The position numbers and the translations under genes are program-made. Of a DNA stretch of 64,000 nt, positions 8,409-15,790 are shown piece after piece. The notes under the pieces were generated by a model. That model worked only from the letters and a program-made list of their open reading frames with translations, was not told the DNA's origin and searched no databases. The stretch lies in contig NZ_LT629945.1 in NCBI RefSeq assembly GCF_900104675.1, forward strand, positions 744,046-808,045. Direction: 5' to 3'. Each line of letters opens with the position of its first letter. Position 1 is the stretch's first letter. This DNA is from Angelakisella massiliensis. GTDB lineage: Bacteria; Bacillota; Clostridia; Oscillospirales; Ruminococcaceae.

Positions 8409-9935
8409 TCACTCCATGTTCCTGGGATTGAGCAGCCGCTGAGGATCAAAAGCCAGCTTCACCTGTTCCATCAGCCGCAGCTGCTGGTCAGAGGCAATTT
8501 TTTTCAGCATGGGAGAACGAGTTTTGCCCAATCCATTTTCATTGAAAAGCATACCTTCTCCGGGGGCCACGGCATCGGCCAAAAAGACGATGGCTGAAAG
8601 GGCCCGATCCAGCTGATCCTGGTCCTGACAAATGAAATTGATATGGGGCATTCCCGCGGCCAGATGTCCGAATATCACTCCTTCCAGAGCGTATTCCTCC
8701 AGCGCCCTGCGGCAAAGCGCCAATATTTCTTCCGGTTTTTTGTCCCGGAAGCAAAAATCCGCCGCCACCTTTCTGGCGTTGGGGAAGCTGGTTTGGACCG
8801 TACCCACTTTCATGTTGACCGCTTCGGGAACAGCGTGGCGCAGGGCGTGAAACAGCTTCAGCTCCCGGGGCTCGCTGGCGGCCCAGACATTTTCTTCCGG
8901 GATGGCAAAGCGGTCCGCACATTCCATGATCGCCATCAGTCCCTCCTCCAGCTCTTCAGTGGAAGGGGCTGTCAGCTGGCAATAAAGCGCCACGGGAAAA
9001 CCCTCCGGCAATTGCGGCAGCGCCGACAGGGCGGGAAGTCTGGCCCGCTGCGCCTCAATAAGGGCCAGGGATTCCTGGCTGAAATATTCCACTGCCTCCA
9101 GTGTGACCGATGTTTCCTCGCAGGCAGCTATCAGCTCCTCCATCAGGGAGCAGGCCGTTTGCTCATCTCCGCAGAAAAGACAGATCCCCCAGCAATCGGC
9201 AGGGGCCGGAGAAAGGCGTACCGTCAGCTGTGTGACGATCCCCAGCATTCCCTCGCTTCCTGCCAGGACGTCTATGAGATCGTCCCCGGGGGCGGGAGAC
9301 AGCTGGGAAAATTTTCTGTCGGGGCAAAGAATCGGGGCCTCTTTCAGCTTCAGGAAGGGGATTTCCTCACCCCAGCGGTATTGTCCCCTGGAAAACTCCT
9401 GGTAAGAGCCATCCGCCAGGACGAGCCCCACCCTTTCCACATAATCGGCCATTCGTCCGTGGGCCATGGCGGTCAATCCCCCGGCGTTGCTGGCGAACAT
9501 CCCCCCCAATGTAGCAGTCGTTTCCGTGGGGTCCACTGCAAAGATCCAGCCTTCCTTCAGCCGGTCCAAAGCAGCCTGATCACAGCAGTCAAAACGGCGG
9601 CGGGCAATGGCCTCCTGCAGCTGTTCCAGGGTGACAGCAGCCCCGGCAGTGACCAGAAGGCTGCCTTTTTCATCCATGGACAGGGAGGGAGCCTGAGTCA
9701 GCCGCGCGGTACTCATCACAATGCCGCCCATGGGCACCGCCCCGCCGGTGATGCCGGTACCTCCGCCCCGGACGGTGACGGATGTTTTCTTTTCCCGGGC
9801 CTGAGCCAGGATCTCGGACACCTCCTCCGGTGAGGATGGAAGGGCGATCCATGCCGCCTCACCTCTGAGGCAGGATTCATCCCGAAGGTAGCTTTCGTGG
9901 CAGGCAGCGTCAAAGGGTGTCATCAGGCGATCCAT
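8409..9935 (-). CDS. GlcD / D-lactate-dehydrogenase-like FAD oxidoreductase
   Basis: A 508-residue flavoprotein of the FAD_binding_4 plus FAD-oxidase_C family. The FAD-binding loop is VRGGGTGITGGAVP, and GSEGMLGIVTQLTVRL is the second FAD contact. FGHLAAGMPHINF carries the two histidines expected at the metal site of 2-hydroxyacid dehydrogenases. The usual EHG motif near the C-terminus, however, reads NENGLGKTR, so one ligand appears replaced. The start is ATG 9935 with AAAGGA upstream; TTG 9938 directly before it is an alternative. It follows etfB and etfA in the order of lactate dehydrogenase/ETF operons of acetogens, so the likely role is a 2-hydroxyacid dehydrogenase that passes electrons to the adjacent ETF. 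The exact acid is unknown. Confidence 0.85.
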   Translation of the reverse strand: MDRLMTPFDAACHESYLRDESCLRGEAAWIALPSSPEEVSEILAQAREKKTSVTVRGGGTGITGGAVPMGGIVMSTARLTQAPSLSMDEKGSLLVTAGAAVTLEQLQEAIARRRFDCCDQAALDRLKEGWIFAVDPTETTATLGGMFASNAGGLTAMAHGRMADYVERVGLVLADGSYQEFSRGQYRWGEEIPFLKLKEAPILCPDRKFSQLSPAPGDDLIDVLAGSEGMLGIVTQLTVRLSPAPADCWGICLFCGDEQTACSLMEELIAACEETSVTLEAVEYFSQESLALIEAQRARLPALSALPQLPEGFPVALYCQLTAPSTEELEEGLMAIMECADRFAIPEENVWAASEPRELKLFHALRHAVPEAVNMKVGTVQTSFPNARKVAADFCFRDKKPEEILALCRRALEEYALEGVIFGHLAAGMPHINFICQDQDQLDRALSAIVFLADAVAPGEGMLFNENGLGKTRSPMLKKIASDQQLRLMEQVKLAFDPQRLLNPRNME

Positions 9936-9983
9936 CAATATTCATCCTTTCCCCAGTTGGATACAGATTCCCACGATTAAAAA

Positions 9984-10928
9984 TTATTTTTCCATGATCA
10001 TGCGGTGCAGATTTTCCAGTACACACTGGCTGTCGTCCTGAATGCCCGCATCGCAGTAGCGAAAAATCAGAGCATCCGGGTCCTTATTCACCGCCGCCAG
10101 CAGCTTGCTTTCCGATACGCCTTTCATGAAGGCCGCCGCTCCGGAAGCGCCAAAAACAACGGTCACTTCCGGTTTCGCCCGAACGCCGGAGATGCCGATC
10201 ATCGCGGATTCCGGCATTTTGCCGTCCATAATGGCCGCTTTGGTGGCTCCCAAAGCACAGCCGGTGCGGCTGCAGATCTCCTCCATCAGGGCCACGCCCT
10301 CTTTGGAAACTCCCCGTCCGCACACCAGCATCACCTTGGCCTGAGCCAGACCGGTATCCTGCTTTTTCAGTTGGGAAGCGCTTCGGTTGATTCCGGCAAG
10401 AGGGGGAAGGGGGCAGACCTGTACCTCTTCCACCGGTCCCGGTTCCAGCTCCTTTGCGGCAAAGGCGTCTGAAAGGGTGACAAATACCGGCCATTTCCGG
10501 GCAGTAAAGCATCCGTTCAAATTGTAACCGTAAATTTCCCGTTCCACGGTAATTTCATCGCCGGAAAGGTTCCGTACCATGGTGACATCGGTCAAAACGC
10601 TTCCTCCCGTGCGGGCTGCCAGACGGGCCGCCACCTCGTTGAACAGCATTCCTCCAGGGAAAAAAACTGCCGAAATACTTCTTTCAGATACCAGCTTTTC
10701 CAACGCGTCGGCGCATTGTCTTCCGTCCGGCAGTACTTCCGTCTCCCCCAGCTGGGTGAGGACGCAGCGGGGAAGGGAAAGGCTCTCACCCTTCCATGGA
10801 CAACAGCTCCAAATTTCCAGCGGCTCCTCCGGTGTGGAGGAAAAAGCTGCGGCAGCACTGATGGCCCGAAGGTTCTTCTCCTTTACAGGTTGGAAGTCCC
10901 CAAAAATAACAGCGGCGGTTTTCATCAT
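9984..10928 (-). CDS. etfA: electron transfer flavoprotein alpha subunit, divergent
   Basis: A 314-residue EtfA. The C-terminal FAD domain is recognisable by CGRGVSKEGVALMEE, the NKDPDALIF segment and a CDAGIQDD ending. The standard QIGQTG and GISGAIQH motifs are altered here to MIGISG and GASGAAAFMKG, so the protein is a diverged member. No ferredoxin-like extension is present. The start ATG overlaps the etfB stop by 4 bp (10925-10928). The flavoenzyme gene follows after 48 bp. It should carry FAD and move electrons from the neighbouring dehydrogenase; whether it bifurcates electrons cannot be read from this sequence. Confidence 0.85.
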   Translation of the reverse strand: MMKTAAVIFGDFQPVKEKNLRAISAAAAFSSTPEEPLEIWSCCPWKGESLSLPRCVLTQLGETEVLPDGRQCADALEKLVSERSISAVFFPGGMLFNEVAARLAARTGGSVLTDVTMVRNLSGDEITVEREIYGYNLNGCFTARKWPVFVTLSDAFAAKELEPGPVEEVQVCPLPPLAGINRSASQLKKQDTGLAQAKVMLVCGRGVSKEGVALMEEICSRTGCALGATKAAIMDGKMPESAMIGISGVRAKPEVTVVFGASGAAAFMKGVSESKLLAAVNKDPDALIFRYCDAGIQDDSQCVLENLHRMIMEK

Positions 10929-11707
10929 CCCTTCCCTCCCTGTGCAGACAAAATTTTTTCCAGCAGCCAGCCTGCCTGCTCTTCTTCAGTCCCCTGGAGC
11001 ATGGAGCAGGTTTTGGTATTGTCCACTCTGTAAATATTCTCCGGTACAAAACAATCAGCAGCAGCCACTGTTTCCGGAGGCGGCAGCTGCTCCACGGTGC
11101 GGCTTTTGACCGCCATTTTCTCTCTGAGGGTGGCAATGCGCAGATACGGATGGACAGCGGCATCCATGGACAGCACCGCAGGCAGGGACACCAGCGCGGT
11201 GTGGAGGAACAGATCGTCCTCATACTCCACCTGCAGCCCCTCGCCAGCCGGCTGCGCCCAGCGTCCGTGGCTGATCAGCGGAAGTGCCAGCCGTTCGGCC
11301 AGCAGCGTCTGGGTAACGCCGAAATCAAAGGGATACTCTGTACATCCCGTCAGGATCAGATCAAAGGGACCCTGCCGCAGACAAAAATCCGCCGTCAGCT
11401 CCGCCGCGGAGGCGGGGTCCAGATCCGGCGGAACCGGAAGCTGATAAATTTCCTTCAGGCCCACAGCATAAAGATTTTTGGCAATGGCGCTCAGGGGATC
11501 GCTGCCCAGATACAGTCCGGTGATTTCCGCTGCCCCTTCCAGGGAATCTCTGATCAGCAGGGCCTGCTCCAGGGCCGCCTCATCAGAAGGATTCAGCTGC
11601 TTTTGCAGGTAGTTCAGATCCATTTCACCCCTGGAAATCCGACGCCATTCCTCCTCCGTCAGATTTTCCAAATCCCGTCCAAGCCGGAAAAAAACAAGAA
11701 TTTTCAA
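10925..11707 (-). CDS. etfB: electron transfer flavoprotein beta subunit, divergent
   Basis: A 260-residue EtfB, recognised by its N-terminal KILVFFRLGRD, the ETF-type fold pattern and its place directly before etfA. The conserved nucleotide-binding loop (DGDTAQVGP in the second copy of this window) reads YPFDFGVTQTLLAE here, so binding of AMP or a second FAD may differ. The start is taken as TTG 11707, with AGGAGGC placed 6 nt upstream; an ATG farther up at 11809 has no ribosome site. It is the first gene of the three-gene operon, with a TATAAT box at 11768-11763. Confidence 0.8.
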   Translation of the reverse strand: MKILVFFRLGRDLENLTEEEWRRISRGEMDLNYLQKQLNPSDEAALEQALLIRDSLEGAAEITGLYLGSDPLSAIAKNLYAVGLKEIYQLPVPPDLDPASAAELTADFCLRQGPFDLILTGCTEYPFDFGVTQTLLAERLALPLISHGRWAQPAGEGLQVEYEDDLFLHTALVSLPAVLSMDAAVHPYLRIATLREKMAVKSRTVEQLPPPETVAAADCFVPENIYRVDNTKTCSMLQGTEEEQAGWLLEKILSAQGGKG

Positions 11708-11862
11708 GAAAATGCCTCCTTTGATCAAAGGTATCCTCCAAAAATACGTTTTTTTGTTCTTAATTATAGGATAATGCATTTCCAGGTTTTTCACAAGAGT
11801 GTTCCCCAAATTTCATCAAAAACATTTTTTAAGTCAAAAAATCATACAAAAAACGATTCCCC

Positions 11863-11893
11863 CTATTTATGACGATAATTTTTTCATAAATAG
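11863..11893. promoter_or_regulatory. 10-bp perfect inverted repeat, candidate operator
   Basis: CTATTTATGA and TCATAAATAG are exact complements separated by 11 bp, in the middle of the divergent control region. It is a candidate binding site for a dimeric regulator serving both operons; neither local regulator is proven to bind it. Confidence 0.5.
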
Positions 11894-12025
11894 TGGAATA
11901 GTTTCATATATTATGGATAGTTTTATAGACAACTAAGCTCACTTTGTTAAAAAAATATCGTTATAACAAACAAACAATTCACGAAATGTATTTTTATCTA
12001 TACATACGAAATCGTCTAAAACAGC

Positions 12026-12054
12026 TTGAAATGTTAAATTAAAATAGTTATATT
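12026..12054 (+). promoter_or_regulatory. sigma-A-type promoter of the kinase-transporter operon
   Basis: TTGAAA (12026-12031), exactly 17 bp, then TATATT (12049-12054). It leaves a leader of roughly 200 nt before the ATG at 12259. A palindrome (TGTCA-AGGGCCCA-TGACA, 12075-12092) follows 20 bp below the -10 box and could be an operator. Confidence 0.6.
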
Positions 12055-12258
12055 GATTACTGTCCAGTGCTGAATGTCAAGGGCCCATGACAAAAGTATT
12101 AAAAAACGTACTTATAAGGCACTCTACATCAAACGCGAAAACGATTATTGCGGTAAAACTATCATCTTCTCCGCAGACGGTGTCTGCAAACTGGTACCAC
12201 TGGCGCTGACTCCCAAAAATTCCAAGAGATACGAGAGAGGATAATCAGGAGGTTGCCA

Positions 12259-13770
12259 ATGAAAAGGTATGTTTTGGTCATTGATGAGGGAACCACAGGA
12301 GTAAGAGCGATTCTGTTTGATTCCGGGTTTGAAATCGTTTCCCAGCACTATGAAAAGCTGAATGTGCACTATGAAAAGGGCGGCATCGTAGAGGAAAGCG
12401 CCGCCGAGATTTTTGACAAAGCTGTTTTCTGCGGAAGAAATGCCATCAAAGAGGCAGGTATTGCACCTGATGAGATCGACTGCCTGGGTGTGACCGTACA
12501 GCGGGTGACATGGGTCTTCTGGGACAAAGAAACCGGCGAACCGGTCTGCGACGCAGTGGTTTGGCAGGACACCCGGGCCCGGGATATGGTTCCCGTGGTT
12601 CGTGAGGATCCGGATTTCCGCAGAATCTGCCCCTATTTTGTAAATGAGCTGAGAGCCACCAGCATCTGTGTTTCCATTCCGCTGTATCTGAAAAACCATC
12701 CCGATGTCAAGGCACAGCTGGACGCCGGAAAACTGCTGTTCGGCACCATGGAAACCTGGCTGGTATGGAAGCTGACCAAGGGTAAGGTTTTTGCCACCGA
12801 CCTGTCCAACGCCAGCACTTTGGGTGCGATGGATGAAAAGGCCCAGAAATGGGATATGAACATGCTGGGCAATTACGCCGGCCTGCCGGAGAGTATTTTC
12901 GGCGAACCGAAAGCCTGCGCTGATGACTATGGCATGACCGACGCCGAATTTTTCGGTGTGGAGATCCCCATTACCGGCGTGGTGGCGGATCAGCAGTCTG
13001 CCCTGTTCTCCCAGGGCTGCCATGAGATCAGCACCGGCAAATGCACCAACGGTACCGGCAGTTTTCTCACTGTCAATATCGGTCAAAGCTATCCGGAACG
13101 TCCCGAGGGCGGCCATCAGGGTATCGTGCCCCGTGTGGCCTGGAAGATCGGCGATACCACCGACTACATGGTGGAAGCCCTCTGCCCCACCACCGGCGCG
13201 GTGCTGGAATGGGCAAAGGATAAGCTGAAACTGTTTGATGATATCAAGGAAGTGGACGCGTTGGCCTCCAGTGTGGATAACACTGACGGCGTCTATTTCG
13301 TTCCCGCCCTCACCGGGCTTTATTCCCCCTATACCGATCCCACCGCCAGAGCTTCCTATATTGGTATTTCCGGTTCCACACGGCGGGAGCATTTTATCCG
13401 GGCCACCATTGAATCGGTCGCTTTCGCGGTTTGCGGCGCTTTTGAAGCCCTGCAAAGAAAGTTCGCCCTGGATCTCAAGGAAGTGATGATCTCCGGCGGC
13501 GTATCCAAGAGCGATATCGTTGCTCAGAACATGGCCAATCTGCTGAACATGAACGTGGTCCGTCCCAAGTCTGTGGAAGCCACAGCTTTGGGCGCGGCGC
13601 AGCTGGCGGCTATTTACAGAGGCTGGCTGACCAAGGATGATGTCCGGGCTATGGTTCAGAAACATAAGGTCTTTGTCCCCAATGACCAGCAGCAGAAATA
13701 TATGGATAACTATAAGATCTGGCTGAAGGCCGTGGATCGCTCCAGTCACTGGCTGGATAACGTGTTGTGA
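12259..13770 (+). CDS. FGGY-family carbohydrate kinase, glycerol-kinase-like
   Basis: A 503-residue FGGY kinase closest in appearance to glycerol kinase: IDEGTTGVRA (phosphate loop) at the N-terminus, ADQQSALF and GTGSFLTVN in the middle, and MISGGVSKSDIVAQ for the second nucleotide-binding domain. It should use ATP to phosphorylate a polyol. Of the four glycerol contacts known in E. coli GlpK, Arg83 and Asp245 are kept, but Glu84 is Val (QRVTW in place of QRETT) and Tyr135 appears replaced, so free glycerol may not be the substrate. The start is ATG 12259 after AGGAGG with 5-6 nt spacing. It heads the operon with the MFS transporter 33 bp downstream. Confidence 0.88.
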   Translation: MKRYVLVIDEGTTGVRAILFDSGFEIVSQHYEKLNVHYEKGGIVEESAAEIFDKAVFCGRNAIKEAGIAPDEIDCLGVTVQRVTWVFWDKETGEPVCDAVVWQDTRARDMVPVVREDPDFRRICPYFVNELRATSICVSIPLYLKNHPDVKAQLDAGKLLFGTMETWLVWKLTKGKVFATDLSNASTLGAMDEKAQKWDMNMLGNYAGLPESIFGEPKACADDYGMTDAEFFGVEIPITGVVADQQSALFSQGCHEISTGKCTNGTGSFLTVNIGQSYPERPEGGHQGIVPRVAWKIGDTTDYMVEALCPTTGAVLEWAKDKLKLFDDIKEVDALASSVDNTDGVYFVPALTGLYSPYTDPTARASYIGISGSTRREHFIRATIESVAFAVCGAFEALQRKFALDLKEVMISGGVSKSDIVAQNMANLLNMNVVRPKSVEATALGAAQLAAIYRGWLTKDDVRAMVQKHKVFVPNDQQQKYMDNYKIWLKAVDRSSHWLDNVL

Positions 13771-13803
13771 GGGTGAATACATCATTTTGGAGGAGGTACA
13801 ATC

Positions 13804-15039
13804 ATGTCTGAAACTGCGAACAAAACATCCGGCAGAGGTTGGATTCTGGTCGTTGTCGCCTGGACCGCTGTATTTCTGGTCAACCTGGCGAACTTTGCTC
13901 TCGGTATGCTGCTGCCCAGCATGCGTGAAGAACTGAATTTCGGTATTGAAGTAGCAGGTCAGCTGAGCGCTATGGCCTGGATCACCAAGGCTTTTGTCAC
14001 CATCCCCATCGCGCTGCTGGTGGCGAAAATCAATCCCAAGTATGTATTGGGTGTTCTGTATCTCATCACCGGCGCCGCTCTGATCATGCAGGGCTTTGCC
14101 ACCAATCTGGCCATGATCTTCATTGGCCGGGCGCTGGTCTCCGGTGTTTCCGCCGGTCTGTTGTCCCCCCTGGTTCTCATCAAGATCAACTGGTTCCCCA
14201 AGGATAAGTTGACCCAGGTTAACGGTATCGAAAACTTCATCAGCCCTGTCGGTCAGGCCATGGGTACCGCTGCTGTCGGTTACCTGCTGGCGGTTCTCAG
14301 CGGCTGGCGGAATCTGATGATTGCCATGGGCGTTGTCGCTCTGGTGGTTGCGGCTGCCTGGTTCCTTACCTACAAGGAAAAGGAAGGCGCCGAGTTCAAG
14401 AAGAGCGATGCTCCTTTCCTGGAGCCCCTGAAGAAGGCTCTGAAGCTGAAGGAAGTCTGGCTGCTGGCTCTGGGTTGGCCCGGCACCAGCCTGGTGTGGA
14501 TCGCCACCTACACCTTCTGGCCCACCTACGCTACTGAAAGCCTGGGTCTGACACTGGATCAGGCTGGTTTGGTTCTGGGTCTGCTGCCCATCGCCTCCGC
14601 CATCGCCTCTCTGATCAGCCCCACCATTACCAAGTGGATCGGCTACGACAAACTGATGATCTGGCCTTGGGGCTTCATCCTTCCTGTCTGCTACTTTGCA
14701 ATGCTCAAAACCAGCAGCATCCCCCTCCTGTGCCTGGCTTCCTTCATGGCCGGTTTCGGCGCTTACGCTTTCGTTCCCATCGCTTTCACCACCCTGTATA
14801 AGCTCCCCGGCGTTGAGCCCCGTACTGTTTCCCTGGGCACCAGTTGCATCCTGACTATGGTAGGCGTTGGCGGCTCTCTGGGCGGCTACATCGCCGGTGC
14901 TCTGGGCGAGACCATGGGCCTGTACAACGGCATGGCCATCTGCTGCCTGTCTCCCCTCATCTTCGGCGTGCTGACCCTGTTCCTCCCCGAGCTGGGCAGA
15001 AAATATGAGGAAAAGAAAAAGGCTGCTGAGGTAAAATGA
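13804..15039 (+). CDS. MFS transporter
   Basis: A 411-residue polytopic membrane protein with about 12 hydrophobic segments and the major-facilitator layout: a first half ending around residue 190, a charged cytoplasmic loop (TYKEKEGAEFKKSD), then a second half. It starts at ATG 13804 behind GGAGG. The tail EEKKKAAEVK is cytoplasmic. It lies between the kinase and the histidine phosphatase and so probably imports the operon's substrate, which the kinase would then trap by phosphorylation. The sequence does not indicate specificity. It overlaps the phosphatase gene by 4 bp. Confidence 0.88.
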   Translation: MSETANKTSGRGWILVVVAWTAVFLVNLANFALGMLLPSMREELNFGIEVAGQLSAMAWITKAFVTIPIALLVAKINPKYVLGVLYLITGAALIMQGFATNLAMIFIGRALVSGVSAGLLSPLVLIKINWFPKDKLTQVNGIENFISPVGQAMGTAAVGYLLAVLSGWRNLMIAMGVVALVVAAAWFLTYKEKEGAEFKKSDAPFLEPLKKALKLKEVWLLALGWPGTSLVWIATYTFWPTYATESLGLTLDQAGLVLGLLPIASAIASLISPTITKWIGYDKLMIWPWGFILPVCYFAMLKTSSIPLLCLASFMAGFGAYAFVPIAFTTLYKLPGVEPRTVSLGTSCILTMVGVGGSLGGYIAGALGETMGLYNGMAICCLSPLIFGVLTLFLPELGRKYEEKKKAAEVK

Positions 15040-15701
15040 TCCAAAAAACAATGGATATCAGCCTGATACGTCATGGCTGGACAGAGTATAATCACCGGGG
15101 CGCTTACTGCTGCGATCTGGACCCGCCTTTATCTGTCTATGGAGTGCGTGATCTGGCGCTGTTGTGCAAAGAGCACCCCCATGAACCGGTGGAACAGGTC
15201 TACTGCAGTCCCCTGATCCGCTGCCAGATGACAGCCGCTATCATCTATCCCCAGCATGAACCCGTGATTTTCAATCAACTGCGGGAAATGTCCTTTGGAG
15301 AATATGATGGACGGTTGGCCAGTGAGGTGAAAAAAGAACCTTATTATCAGCAGCGGGAGGTTTTGGGCGATCTGTTCCGCATGCCTGGAGGAGAAAGCTT
15401 CCAGGAGGCCACGGAGCGCATGAAGCAAGGGCTTGACCTGGTGGTAAAGGATGCCATGGAGCATCAGTACAGCCGCATCGCCGTGGTTTCTCACAGCGTT
15501 GTCATTTCACGCCTTCTTCGGGCGTGTCTGGAGACGCCTCTGACACCGGCCCAATTGTTCCTGCCCAACGGTATGGGACATCTGGTGCAGTGGCAGTGTA
15601 GCGAAAAAGGCTTCTCCCATGGCAGGCTCACTTATATCGCTCCCATCCCCGAAGGGGGAAAACGTCCTGATATGAATGACTCTCCCTATATAAGCAAGTA
15701 A
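15036..15701 (+). CDS. histidine phosphatase family protein (phosphoglycerate-mutase-like)
   Basis: A 221-residue member of the branch-1 histidine phosphatase family: LIRHGWTEYN holds the catalytic RHG, and VVSHSVVISRLL holds the second histidine; YCSPLIRCQMTA and EMSFGEYDG are further family segments. It removes or transfers a phosphate through a phosphohistidine. The start ATG overlaps the transporter stop, so it is cotranslated. In this operon it may dephosphorylate a pathway intermediate or relieve sugar-phosphate stress, but the substrate is unknown. The reading frame extends slightly past the usual domain end with a short Pro/Lys-rich tail. Confidence 0.85.
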   Translation: MIQKTMDISLIRHGWTEYNHRGAYCCDLDPPLSVYGVRDLALLCKEHPHEPVEQVYCSPLIRCQMTAAIIYPQHEPVIFNQLREMSFGEYDGRLASEVKKEPYYQQREVLGDLFRMPGGESFQEATERMKQGLDLVVKDAMEHQYSRIAVVSHSVVISRLLRACLETPLTPAQLFLPNGMGHLVQWQCSEKGFSHGRLTYIAPIPEGGKRPDMNDSPYISK

Positions 15702-15790
15702 TGATCGAATATGTGTGCCATGGGGACAGGGCCACCCCGCCCCATGGCTCCCTTTTCCAAGTGTCCCATCATCCAAAGGAGGAAATCGTA

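Larger units (their letters stand above)
11708..12258. other. AT-rich divergent control region
   Basis: About 550 bp without a gene, much richer in A and T than its surroundings, between the minus-strand etfB operon and the plus-strand kinase operon. It holds a minus-strand TATAAT (11768-11763), the perfect inverted repeat at 11863-11893, a strong plus-strand promoter at 12026-12054, and a palindrome at 12075-12092 close to the expected transcription start. Confidence 0.65.

Noticed and set aside
12259-13770. Naming the FGGY kinase glpK
   Set aside because: Two glycerol-contacting positions do not match GlpK, and the operon context points elsewhere, so only a family name is justified.
12145-15051. 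A 968-codon minus-strand open frame opposite the kinase and transporter genes
   Set aside because: It is a reverse-strand shadow of GC-rich codons. The plus-strand kinase and MFS genes have full domain matches and ribosome sites.
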